Positions 1 through 12,100 of a DNA stretch of 64,000 nt are shown in pieces. The stretch's first letter is position 1, and each line of letters starts with the position of its first letter. A model generated the notes under the pieces. The model saw only the letters and a list, made by a program, of their open reading frames with translations, did not search any database and was not told the origin of the DNA. This DNA is from Scortum barcoo (lineage: Eukaryota; Chordata; Actinopteri; Centrarchiformes; Terapontidae). The translations under genes were made by a program, and so were the position numbers. The stretch is from assembly GCA_023238725.1 (NCBI GenBank), contig CM041538.1, forward strand, positions 3,378,182 through 3,442,181, written 5' to 3'.

Positions 1-229
1 TTCAATCCTGATGGGAGCACTGATGCTGTTCTGGTGCCACAAACATCGACAGGGATTCTGTGTCATTTTTGTCACCAGTCATTAGTGATGAGAGAATTTA
101 CCTTATATTCTTAAAATATATCTTGTAAATGTAAGCAAAAACGAATCCCATGCCTCAGTATTACACACATCAACATGCGTGGTATGAAAATATTGAACAA
201 ATGTCTGCGTGACTCCTCTCATTGCACAG

Positions 230-394
230 TCTACAGTAGAAACAGTTCCGGCAACCTCTGTGGTGGAAAAGAAGAACAATTCAAACCTCCTTTCGTCATT
301 TCTCCAAAAGACACGAGAGTCCGAGTCATCTGTTTTCATGGAGGAACTCAGTGACACGGAAGGCAATAAAGTAGAGAAAGGCTCTTCAATCTAG
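230..394 (+). CDS. Possible terminal coding exon of an upstream gene (unrecognised)
   Basis: A splice acceptor with a pyrimidine-rich stretch ends at 229 (ctcctctcattgcacag). It is followed by 54 open codons and a TAG at 392-394. The frame starts on a codon boundary (STVETVPATSVVEKK...) and ends in a polar, acidic, serine-rich tail (...MEELSDTEGNKVEKGSSI). That composition is typical of a cytoplasmic or nuclear C-terminus. Earlier exons would lie before the window. Bases 2-58 can be read as a short hydrophobic segment followed by a basic stop-transfer-like stretch (LMLFWCHKHR), so a membrane protein tail is possible, but I see no good donor joining the two. I do not recognise the family. It could also be a chance open frame. 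Confidence 0.25.
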   Translation, partial: STVETVPATSVVEKKNNSNLLSSFLQKTRESESSVFMEELSDTEGNKVEKGSSI

Positions 395-560
395 TAGTAG
401 TGCAGATGGAGAGAAGCCAGTGGGTGGTTTGAAGAGGAAGGGACACTGAGGCCACGTGAAGAGGAGGAAGATGAGGAACATTAAGAAATTGGATAAATTA
501 ATGATGAATCTACAGGAAGACAGCCAAGAGCTGAGAAAGAGTGAGTATGTGTGAGAAAGG

Positions 561-582
561 CACACACACACACACACACACA
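561..582. repeat. (CA)n microsatellite
   Basis: Eleven uninterrupted CA units lie inside a GA-rich segment. Confidence 0.95.
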
Positions 583-1317
583 AAGAGATAAACACCGTGG
601 AAGAGGGGGAGAAGCATACAGAATGAAAGAACCAGAAATAGCTTGTGTGAAGCAGAGTGTGTATGAAGGCGGCTGAGATGGGCTCAGTGCCAGCAGTGTC
701 AGAGCAGCAGAGGCAAGCATGTATCAGCATGAGGATGGGCTGGGTTGAAACCCGGGAGGTTCGTGAGACAAGGTTTATTCCAAGGTTTATTCCAAGGTTG
801 AGGCTAGATCATACAGATAAAAATTAATGTAAACTGTCAGCAAATCAATTTCATATTTAGCATCTGTGCTTTGTCAATATCCCTGTATTATATCAGGGAA
901 TCTGAAAATGCTCAAGGCTTATACGAGCTATTGACTTTTGTTCACCACAGTGCAACTTTTGGTTGAGAGCTAGAGCCCTGTTTTGGTTCCCCTCTGACTA
1001 AAGTCATCTCATGCAGAAACAGCCACAGGGAGAGGAAGCTGAGGGGAATGAAAAAGAGAGGTGCTGCAGCTGTTTGGCACTCGCTCAGCTCGGATAACAT
1101 CAGAAAGCCATCTGATTTGGACTGAACTGTGTGGAGCTGTGTGAGAAACCTTAAGTGAATGATATAGGCCCAGACTTATTGGCAAATGAGTCTTGACTTA
1201 AAGTAAATAGTGTTATTTCCATTATGTTTTATTTGGCAGAGCAAAAAAGAAAGAAAGAAAGAAATACAATTTTAAATGAATATTTTGATGTTTTGTGAAA
1301 TGTGCCCATTAGCTTTC

Positions 1318-1612
1318 TTTCCAAGAGGCAGATGAGAAGATTGATACTAAACTCACATTTGTACTGGAACCTGGAGGCAATTAACTGAGCTTAGCCTAAA
1401 GAGAAAGGGGAGATAGCTAGCCTGTCTCCATCCAAAGTCCACTGATAAAGTTAACTAATTAACACTTTGTATGTTGCTGGTTTAATCTGTACACAAACAG
1501 AAGTGTAAAAAGGACCATTTGCAGTTTTAGCTGGGGTGACATGCTGTTATTTCTTGGCAAACACCAGTCGGGCACAGTGACTGGAGTCTGGTCATCACAG
1601 TGAAGTTGCCAG
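1318..1612. repeat. Decayed copy of a common teleost dispersed repeat
   Basis: It contains gcagatgagaagattgatac, gctagcctgtctccatcc, actaattaacactttgtatg and aagtgtaaaaaggacc. The first two blocks recur, diverged, in the fold-back element at 30850-31240, so these are two copies of one dispersed family. From memory this matches a non-autonomous fish element, but I cannot name the family. Only one arm is evident here. Confidence 0.5.
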
Positions 1613-2860
1613 ATTTGTTGCCATCATGCCTGCAGAGACCACTACAATATGCTCAGCCACTGTGACTGGCAACTTGTGCTATAGCTGTATGAAATGCAAC
1701 AAGACACAACGTGTTTGGACAGAGTCAGGCGGCCATTTCCTCCTGCTTTCAATCGTTCTGACCACATACTCTGTGTTTAAAGTCACAGTTAAACGGCAGT
1801 AAGAGCATCCTAAACTTGTGAAGTTTTTCAAATGAAACAAAATGTCTCCAAAATATAGGCATGGGTGGGGTGTAAGTACAAGTACAATGTCATCAGTGTT
1901 ATTAGTTGTATGGAGCCACTTACAGGAGTTGGGTGTGGGAGCAAATAGTAAATTAAAGAACAAATACACAAATGTAAACACAGTTTTTGTCAGCTGAGAT
2001 CCAAAGACACACCTCACCCATGAGATTGTCCTCCTCAGCACGACCTTTGGCTAACTATGATGGGTGGGGTTAGCCATTTAATTGGCCACATTTACGGATG
2101 AGTTCTAGATGAACAATGAGGAATTTTTTTCACCTTTATGTCGCCTAAACAGAGAGACAACTAAACAATCAACACAGAATTACAACTTTGTATCACAGTG
2201 TCTTCACACGCTTAATCTCTTGGAACAAAAGCAAATATTTCCTAAAATGTTTGACCATTAATTTCATTGATTTAAATTGGCAAATGGATCGTTGTTTGTT
2301 CAGTGTCTCTAAGAACTAATGTTCCTTAATCCTCATCTATTTAGTTTTTTTTATGTTCTTCAACAGAACAATGAAAGTGCAGCGCCTGCCAGGTGGCTTT
2401 TCTCTCCCAGCACTGCCCAAGTGACTAGAATAAAAAGACTTTTATGTAAGTGTTGGAGAACTTGCAAGTTGCAGCGGTGCCAGCACAAATTTCCAGCCGG
2501 AGCCAGAGAAAATGTGTGCATGGAAAGTGAATGAGTAACCCTCTCTCCCCAGTATAACTGTCAAGGTGCCTTTGAAGACGCTGCAGCACTGGAATAATAG
2601 AGGATGTGGTTGGCTGGAAACAGCATGATGGTGGAGGTTGGTGTCAGCCTGACAAAGGCTGTGGTCGATCCATCTGTAAATAAGAAGCGAAATAAACAGA
2701 TAGTGAATCCAAATCTCCCCTGTGGCACTGGAAAAAAGTGCCTTAGCACAAATAAAGCTTAAGGGTTACATGTGGGTACCAACTGTGTGTTCTTGTGTGG
2801 TTCTTGTGCATGACTCAAATGTGCTCTTATAAAGTCTTATACAGAAATGTGTGTGCGTCT

Positions 2861-2885
2861 GTGTGTGTGTGTGTGTGTGTGTGTG
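2861..2885. repeat. (GT)n microsatellite
   Basis: About twelve GT units, preceded by an impure GT stretch from about 2848. Confidence 0.95.
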
Positions 2886-3638
2886 AAAGCAGCACTGACA
2901 TGATGTCGTGTGACAGATCGAGGCCACTGTGAAGCAATCATGAAAGAGTGGCTCCAGTTATTGATCCTGGGATTAACACTGGAGCTGCAAAGATAACACA
3001 AACACTGGATCCCCGGGAGGGTGTGCACATGTGCTCACACTGACACTAAAATCCACCAGACACACACACGCGCGTGCATACTCTCCCACGCTGTATGTTT
3101 TTGTGTACGATGCTATCCAAATTTTTTCTTAGAAATTTAAACTTGCATCTGTGAGGTAGTTGCACCGTGGTCTCATTTCCTACAAGCTGTGTTGCATAAA
3201 GGTAACAGAGCCTGTAAAATTTTACGGAGGACACTGAAACAACCCCAGGCAAGTTCACTGCACTATTGATGTCCTAAGCGGGGGTGACAGACTTCATTTA
3301 ACACCTCCAGCCTGCTCAGCATGCCCAAAACACAGAAACACACATAAACAGCGTAGCTGCTGCAAGGTCTGACACACTTATATGGAATTGTATAAAATTA
3401 AAAGATTTATGCTGAACGTATAAGAAACGTGACGTTCAGGGAAGTCAGATAATGACCTTAATAATTAATTAAGTTTTAATGAAATTTGTGATGGCATCCC
3501 ACTCTTTCTCTGTGTCAGCTTTTCACATTTTGCTATATCTTACCAAGACAATACTTAGTGCCATCTATCAAAATACCAAACATCTACCCAAGAGTCTTGG
3601 ATAGTAATGGATAAAATAACTTTTACTCACTTAATATT

Positions 3639-3688
3639 ATGTGCAATTTTCACCCTTAAATTAACATTTAAGGGTGAAAATTGCACAT
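3639..3688. repeat. Perfect 23-bp inverted repeat with a 4-nt loop
   Basis: Bases 3639-3661 (starting atgtgcaattttcaccc) and 3666-3688 are exact reverse complements. They are separated only by taac (3662-3665). No coding frame, flanking target duplication or longer terminal repeat was seen. With no mismatches the palindrome is probably young or conserved. Confidence 0.9.
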
Positions 3689-6362
3689 TCAAATGAATAA
3701 AATGTTTTGGGATGTTCATTATTTGCATGACCCACTGAAAGGTGAAGGTATTTAAAGCTGTAGAAAAGATAAATTTCATACATTTAATTTTAAACACTAC
3801 TGACTGTTGGATTGTCACTTTGTAATAAAGACTACCAGTCAGAGACTAAGAGGGCTGAAATCGGCTGAAATGTCCACTGATGTTTAACCTTTGTATCATG
3901 TTCATCTATTACAGGCTAGTCACTAAGTTATGTTTTCTAATTGCAGCGTAGGTGTTTCAAAATAAAATAGACTTCCTCCTTTTGACCATAGTTCAGGTGT
4001 TAATGGAGCAATGCCCAGTATGATTCTTCACTTTGTCCTCGTCCCAACAGACACCAAATATTAGCTCTCCACTACTGTACAGAGAACTACTGTTTGTACT
4101 GGCAGCTACTACTACCAAACCCTGAGAGGACACAGAGAGAACAGATCCTTTCACAGAGGAATTAAACCTTAAGCCTTCTTTGGTTCAGACTAAAACAAGA
4201 TTAGTTACTTTTCATACCCTGAGTGGAGTGCAATTGTGTAATTTTCTTGTAAGTCATCATGCATTTAACTGTAAATCCATTAACCGCTTTGGACCTCTCC
4301 AACTGCTTCACAAGTGGACTTGCACACGTGGGATGTGAAAACTTATCTACATCCTTCAATTTTTGATACATTTACTGTCAGGACTGATTTGTAAAACACT
4401 AAAGCAGCTGCTCTAATTTTCTCAATTGCTGTTCACTGACAGAGAATAATAAGAGTGACTGGTCAGACATATGAGAAGTGTTTTATGCATTTATTTCTTC
4501 AAACTTTGCCATGTTTTTATTTTGTCATCTTATGATTTGTTTATATATTTGAATTTTTATATACAACAGTGTATAAAATCCTTCTAAATATAATTCAGTT
4601 GTGATTCTTTATTCCTTCCCTTAGTGCTACTTTTATACAAATATAAAAACACCTGTTTGTATATTTTCAGTGTGTAGCGTGGAGTGGGATATCCTGAATC
4701 ATATAATAACAAAAACAAACAAGAAAACCTTGAACCTTGAAATGTGGTAGCATATCAGCTTTAGGAGTCAGTAGCATTCATTGCTTCATTAACTTAAATC
4801 TCCCTGAAACTTTAACCTGCAGTTATTTTGCAAGACAAGTTGTTTTAATGAATGTTAATGAAAGTTTATAGCTGCATTACTCACACTTTGGTCACTAGAG
4901 GGTATAAACATTCAAACAAACACACATCGCTGACATATAGAATTATACGGTTGTGACGGCTAACATGTTAGCACATCCAGCAAAAATGGTGCAATGCGAG
5001 TCGTTTCTGTGTGCAATTCTGCGAGCAATGTTTCTGACTGCTGATGAAACTAAATGTTAGTTTGTTTTATCTGTCTGCCATGCGGCGCGGAGCATGGAGC
5101 ATAGAGAGACTTTTTTGCTTCAATGAGCTCCCTACTGCGACTGCAAATGGTAATCTAGATCAGAATGACTGAACCATACACCACATTTGAGAAAAAAAAA
5201 AAGTCAAACAGCTTTGTAGAGCTGCAGTGTTGGTTGTTTGCTCTCTGTGGGTTTGTTATCACCATCTTTTCACATTACATACAGTGATTTGATTCATTGT
5301 GAATGTCATAAATATTGATGTATTGATTAATGGAACTTTAAAAGGAACCTCCATACACACTTCAATGTACAGTGTGTCTACGTAACACAGATTAATGTTG
5401 CAGCAGACCCCACTCTGTTGTCACTTGGAGAGCAGATGATGTTACACACCACTTCGTTCAGCTGCCAGACGAACACAGCAACAGTCTAACATAAAGACAG
5501 GCTCCCCCGCCGGCTGCTGTCGTGACATCTTGTCTAATCAAGAGCAATGCGCAGTTCACTGTCTTCACATTAGAAAAGAACAAAAACAATTCACAACGTA
5601 ACTGTGTCGGCCATAAAATGAAATAAATGATCAATGCGCAATGTGAAATGTGAGGCGTGGTCACAAACTACTGCTACAATATAAAACACTTATCTTTGTG
5701 ACATGAAAGCATCAGTTCAGTTCTAAGGTCAGAGCACTGCCATAAGGCCATACAGCTGGTGTACTCCATGTGGCCTGGAAGCTAGCTTTAGATAAATAAC
5801 CATGTAAATATAAAAAGAATATAAATGTAACATCTATGTAACACACAACACAGTCTTATATGACTTTTCCTTATTGTTGTTAGCTGCTGACTGTTCTACG
5901 TTCAGACTGGGCTGGACTACAGCTGGACTTATACAATATCACTAAAGTCACTACTGCCTTCTACTGGTGGAGACAGAGTTTCTCCCTGGCTCCATCCACT
6001 GTTGAATAATCAAGCATTTAAATGATTTCTGTGTCCACCTTCACTCTGCTTCTGAAATATGTTTGCTGAATTGAAGCCGACGGATAAAATCAGTACATGA
6101 TGGCAGCTGACAGCACAGTCCACTGCATGGACATCGTCCTTTTACAATGTTTCTTTTTTTGCATATCAAAAAGATGTAAAGTGAGGTCGGGATGCAGAGT
6201 TAAAGGAGAATCAGGGCATTTATAATTCATTGGTTGCTGCCAACATGTTCTCCTTCTGCATCTCTCTCACTGTCTTCCACCGTCTGATGTGCCGCTGTGT
6301 CCTTATGCAACTCTGCCAATGTCAGTTATAAATAGGAGTGTAGCCTAGAGTGCTCACAGCTC

Positions 6363-6477
6363 ACACCCTGAAAGACACACACATAAGCACACACACCCAT
6401 AAACACACACATATACTCATACACACAAAGACACAGACACACACAAACACACATGCACAGACACATGCACATGCACA

Positions 6478-6511
<34 letters not shown>

Positions 6512-6562
6512 AAAAGATACAAACACACGCACACACAAACGCAAAGACACACACACACACAC
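6363..6562. repeat. Large impure CA/ACACAG compound microsatellite
   Basis: About 200 bp of CA-dominated sequence with interspersed AGACAC and ACATGCACAG motifs and a pure (CA)n core at 6479-6509. Both strands stay open over it as Thr/His or Cys/Val repeats. That is a property of the dinucleotide and not evidence of a gene. Confidence 0.9.
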
Positions 6563-7184
6563 ATGAATACCGGCTTGAGAACAGATCCAGCATAATAATG
6601 ACAGAGCCTTCATATTCAGCTGGTATTATTTGGTTTGACTGAAACCTTCATATCGCAAAACATTTTTAATATTTCATATTTCAGACATTTGAATGCAGAG
6701 CTGCTCGTCCACCAACTGAACTGGACTGGTGGGCTGCGAACCTTTGTAGTGAGTGAGAGACTAAACACTTAGATTTTTTACATCTTCTCAGTCGCTGTAT
6801 AATAACAGTAGACACCAAAACGTGGGTTGTGAAGCTGCAGTAAATTACGCAGTATGAAAGAAATCAGGGAATCTGAACTTTGCTTGGACATCTTAACTCA
6901 GCTTGAACTTGAGGTTTAATATAACCCGGCTTCTCTTTTAATCATCTTTCTACTTTCTTTTTTTTCTCTGAAAGTGTCTGTTGCAGACTGCCTGCCTTCA
7001 TCTCTGCAGCCTGGCAATCCTCTCTGTGTCTGTCTGTCTCTTCAACTTGTCTCTCTGTGGGATACTGAGCACTTCTGAAGACTCTCGCCCTCTCGCTCTT
7101 CAGGTAGGGAGAAACAGAGAAAGTGAGCTTCAGAAGGGGGGAGAACTGAGGAAGAGGGTTGAGGTATGTTTCAGATTCTGATTT

Positions 7185-7410
7185 CAAGATTTTAAGATTT
7201 CAAAATTTCAAGATTTATTATCATATGCACAACAATCACACTGAATAGTCGCCTGGCAATGCAATTCTTGAGTCTCCGGCTCCTCAAACAATGCTCAAAA
7301 TATTTTAGAAAGAGAGACCATACGTGCAAAATAGACCTAAAATAAAAATAATATGACTAAATTAAACATACAACTAAAAATATATACAATAGAATACAAA
7401 AATACTGTGG
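7185..7410. repeat. Dispersed repeat, copy 1 (TTTCAAGATT type)
   Basis: It opens with repeated tttcaagatttt-like units. It then contains ggcaatgcaattcttgag and caaacaatgctcaaaatat, followed by an AT-rich tail. A diverged second copy sits at 18261-18505 with the same block order (ggcaatgaaactctcaag, taacaatgctcaaaaatg, AT-rich tail). This resembles a retroposon 3' region common in fish; I cannot name the family. Confidence 0.6.
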
Positions 7411-9001
7411 ACTTACAATTTGCAAGTATGGTGTAATATGGTGTATAGTGCAATGAAGTGGTTATGTAGGATTCCCTATTTTACTCTTGTTTTAGTGGAT
7501 TTTAAATGTCACATTGAAAACCAAGATGTTTTATTTGTGCTTATACATATTACTGTAAGACTAACTATCTTTCAAACTATCTTCACTGGTCACTTGGATA
7601 CCAAAGAACTGACCAGAAGACTGAGCTGAGCTGGTCTGTGCAGTCTAACCGGTGGGGTGGAGCCCGGGTCCAGGTCTCGGGTCTATATGTCCATATGTCT
7701 GCTGCTGTGAGGATCCAAGTGGACTTGCTATCAGGTCTGATAGCGTGGTGTGCTGAAAGTCATGCAAGAAGGAAAATAAGTTTTTTGAGGCCGGACATGA
7801 GGTGGCTCATGCTGCTGACGTTCTCTCTCTGTTTGGGTCTGTTCAGGTCGACCACATTCTGGATCAGGTCCAATCATCCTAAGCTCTGTTTCAGATCAGA
7901 GCTTACTTTTTGAAAATCAATGTATACACCTCAGGCAGGTTTTCCACCACAGACCTGTCTGCAGAACCCAAATAAAATGTTGAAAACAAAGCAGACCGTG
8001 TTGTGCACGCCCTGTGGGCTCAACAGAGCTGTGTGTATAGTTGAGACCGAACAAAGTGATACAGTTTCTTCCTCATGAAACTTTGAAACCATGAACTTTT
8101 TTTTTTTTTTTTTGAATTTTTGATTTTGAAACCTGTATTGATCGCATCGCGTTTTACATGAGCAAGTGGTTCTTCTCCTGCCATTAGAGCACTGCTACAT
8201 TTCTGAGTGCCAGATCTTACAACTTTCAGTGGGTGGAATAGCATGAAACTGAGGGACTTTCATATTATGCCAGATTTATTTACCATTACTATGGCTTCCC
8301 TTCCTCTGTTGTCCATCTCTGTTTGTCATCTTCTTCATGTTTTTTGACTTGCACGCACCCACAAATGTGCATCCTTTTGCTAGAGGAGCATATGATACAA
8401 ACAAAACAGGGACCCATCCAACGGGACATTGCTCCACAGCACCACGTGTGTTCAAACACTCCACAGGGTACTTTGTCGCACTGATTAATTTTGTGTGTAA
8501 TAAGATCAGTGGCAGACTGCTATGACATCGAAATCCCATAGAAATAAAAAAAATATTTATTGACACTACTAAATTGAGAGATTTGTCATTATTTATTATT
8601 TAACCAGACCAAGAAAAAATTTAATTTAAACCTGTATTATCTGTACAGCAGCACGAGGGTACAACAAAGCCAGGCCATGTGATATAACACATTCATCTGC
8701 GTGGGGATTTAATCTGAGCCCTGATGATTTGAAGCTTGATTTATCTGGAGCCACTGCCTCTTCATTAAACTGCAGCAGAGCTTCAGAGTGCTTTTTCCTT
8801 TGGTTTGCATCCTTATTTTTGATCCTGTAGTTAATAATATCAGTATGCAGGGCAGTTTGAACAAAACACTCAAATCTATTTCACATGCTCAATCACTCCA
8901 TTAATTTCTCTGTGTTTTAGTATCATGCCAGGCCGGTTAGTGAAGTCGTGTAACGCACACGCAGCTCTGGGACTGTTAGCAGTGGATTAATGTTCCAGTT
9001 C

Positions 9002-9122
9002 TATTTAAAGCTCCTGCCGCAGTGAGAGACGGATAACTTCCTTCATTAGTGATAACCTGAAATATTCAACAGGAGGCAGACAGAGAGCCAGAAGGAGGGC
9101 GACGGAGAGAGAGGAGAAGAGG
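9002..9122 (+). promoter_or_regulatory. TATA-like box plus candidate 5' leader exon
   Basis: A TATA-like tatttaaag at 9002-9010 is followed about 25 bp later by a purine-rich stretch of about 90 bp. That stretch ends in the exact consensus donor gtgagt at 9123. There is no start codon in it with a meaningful frame, so it would be a non-coding first exon. The next plus-strand gene is the kcnmb2-like gene, whose proposed start codon is at 23200, so it could be its leader. The link is inferred from orientation alone. Confidence 0.3.
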
Positions 9123-12100
9123 GTGAGTGTTGGAAAGCTTTCCTGGTACGTCTCTGTTCAGGCATCATTAGCTGTTTCCATCCAACTGTCAAGTGGTGGT
9201 ACAAAGCCCCCAATCACTGTGACAGTCTCAGAGGGTCAAGTGAAATATAAAGTAAGTCGTTTATGGCCTTAAATGACCTTAAATGGCAGGATGTGTAACA
9301 GCAGTGAGACTTTATCCTCCTCCCTGTCACATGAAGGTAACCTTGAACTAAAGCAGTGGTGAAAAAATTTGGATTTTCACCACAGAGATGTGTTACCCAG
9401 TTAATTACAGTGGACATGCAACAGAATCTTTTAGTGAAAAGTCATTTATTGCTGAATTGGTAGCTACGCAGTAAAATGGCTTGCTTTCTCTGGAGAGTTT
9501 GTGCTTCAAAGTGTGCAGACCTGAAAGTACATTTAAAAAGTTAATCACCCTGCTGAATAATCATTGAAGCCTTTTGTATTTTGTTATATCTTTGTCAGCC
9601 TTGCAGGAAGAATAAAACATGACTTTATGTCCAATTTAGGCCAAAATTGAGCGTCATAACTGATTTTCCAGCAAGTGTATGTTGCGATCATTGTTTCAAA
9701 CATGGTGGAATTGTATCATGTTGAATGAGGCCTGATGTGATCATGTGGTATAAACTGCTCAACTAAATGGAGCAGCAATAATTAACAGTGACAGAACTCC
9801 ACACCAGACAGGAGGAAGGTTAGCTTAGGCTTTTGTGTAGAGTTCAGCTTTGTAATAATCAGACTGTGTTAATGTTAGCCAAATATTTTATTCTGTTCCG
9901 TACTAACCAATATGTTAGTTTGACAGAATAATTTTCAATCAGCAGTTTATCAAATGACAATGTGAACAGGGTAGCAGCACAGAATTCTGGGCAGTATGAT
10001 CCATAATTTTGGGGATTCTAACTTGGTCAAAACCACAAAGCTACTAAAAAAAAAAAACCTTAAACATACAGATTTCACACTTACCTTGTATTCTCAAGCT
10101 GTGACAGGAATCATATTAGCTGTGTCATACTGTCTAAATGTGTTGAGTGCACACCACACCAGTGCTCTAAAGAAATCATTTATAGTATTGATGCATTAAA
10201 TACTGATAAGCGGTGTGTAAAATGACACCATCAAAGAGTTTGGTCCTTTTCAGAGTCCACTAAGAAATACCATCACTTACTCAGAAGATGTGTTTACATT
10301 TTATGATTCAACCTCAAGTGAATCAAAAACAGTTTTTTTTTAGAGATTTTTCATTTCCATCGTTCATAAACACACATTTCCCTTACACAGACTTACAGAA
10401 GACGTTGCACACGAGCAGAAAAAACACCTGCAACACTGAGCATCTCCATCTCATCACAGAAGCTCTAGAATAGATGCTCCACTTGCTGATCTGAGTCCAA
10501 GCCAAAGCAGAATCATTTCCTTCCCTTTTACTGTTTTCTCCTCTCCATCTCTGTCAGTCTGTGTCAGTGCAGAAAAATACTCAGGGGAGTAAAATGGCCT
10601 CTTTCTCTTGTAAAGATAAAAACAGCAGCGCACCACGAGCACCGCACACCAAAATCTGTCTTGACATATGCCTCGCACGACACGGAGGCATGGGCGAGTG
10701 CAGTGCCAATTCAGTTTCTCTATTGAGCCTCATAATTTCATTTTTAAACGGCTGCCTAACATGTGTGAAAGCATATTTATGTTCCAAGTACTACAACAGT
10801 TTCTACATTGTTGATAAGTTTTTCTTTTTTCTTTTTCAGTTGCTAAAGTGGAGCAAACACCCCTCTGTGCAGCCAAAACGCTTTACAATATGTAATGAAC
10901 AAAACACTGACAACTCAAAAGCCAGTGGTATATTAAGGTTTTATTTAACCTTTTGTTTAAAAAAGTGGCTGAACCTTATATAATGCACTCAGCGTCCTAT
11001 CCTTTAATCCAACCACTAATGGAGTTATTTATTCTTTTATGTTCTGGCTTGAAATTCAAAGAAACATCCACATTGCAGGGCACTCTCTACAATAAAAAGG
11101 CATAAACGTATCTCTTCGGCAATCTGTCCCAGGATGTGATAAGCTTCCAAGGCTTTTCCTACATTACACAAAGTCACTTGACAAATGGTAGGCAGTTTTA
11201 CATGTACTTTCATGCATACTGATTTGTTTTTTATTGATTAATGCATTTTAAGAGACAAATGTGGATCAATCAGTCCTTGTGAGACAATGAACTCCTGTGT
11301 ACCTGCACAGTCCAGCTGGAGTTGTGGACACTGAAATACCAAAGTTGCTCCCATATTGTATTTTTTCAGTCCCCTGTCATATAACGTACTTTGTGATATT
11401 TCCCCCTGCATTGCGGTGCTGTCGTGCACTCGGGTGTCCTTGGTGAATTAGTAGGAGGTTATTTGCATCTCCAGATGGCTCACTTATCAATAATTCATCA
11501 TGTTTTGAATACTTTCTCTTGCTCTTCATTCTTTTCATTGAAACATCTAAATGAGAAGTGTAACATAAAATTCTGGAATAATTTGTCCCAAATCATTGAA
11601 ACACAAAGTTCTTTTGACATTGTGTTTTCAAACTTAACATTCTTTTTGTTATGAATTATGAGCAAGTTGAAAAAATAGATTAATTTTTATTCAGTTTGTT
11701 ATAAGCAACAGTTAAATCACTTGTGAATTTATCCTGTGTGTATCCTGTGTGTTAAATGTAGGTGCAGTATGTTTACTGGTCCACTAGATGCATTGAATGC
11801 AGTTTGTTCCTACAGTTCATCCGTTTGTGCATTAGCAACCCTGCCAAAAAGGAGTGTGAGAAGATACTTCAAACCAAAGGTAAGTGAAGTGGTATGTAAG
11901 CTAGTGTAAATTTAATCAGGATGTGGTGTCGGTGATCATGACTGTACCATTTTAAGTGGGTACACGCATCACAACTAATTATGAATCTGATTAGGAGGTC
12001 AGGGTTAGTACTGTGTGTGTAACAGCACTGTGTTGTCTGAGTTAAGTGTTAGGGTTAGGTAAATTTATGCTCCTTCCTGACAATCTAAAAAATATATAAG

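Larger units (their letters stand above)
395..9000. other. Gene-poor stretch with microsatellites and decayed repeats
   Basis: No convincing coding exon was found here apart from short splice-like fragments. The stretch holds a GA-rich segment (400-690), a (CA)n at 561-582, a (GT)n at 2861-2885, the perfect palindrome at 3639-3688, the large CA compound array at 6363-6562 and a decayed repeat at 7185-7410. Open frames in it are short, low in complexity, or made of CA/GT repeats. Confidence 0.6.

Noticed and set aside
2319..2534. 71-codon frame with acceptor-like and donor-like signals (2367-2445)
   Set aside because: Signals are present but the peptide is not recognisable, the downstream part reads through the donor, and there is no neighbouring gene to attach it to.
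6326..6613. Cys/Val-rich and Thr/His-rich frames on both strands
   Set aside because: They are translations of a CA compound microsatellite.
10561..10983. 140-codon plus-strand frame, the longest in the left third
   Set aside because: Irregular composition with poly-Phe from a T-run and Lys-rich AT sequence, no recognisable domain, and an acceptor-like site in its middle.
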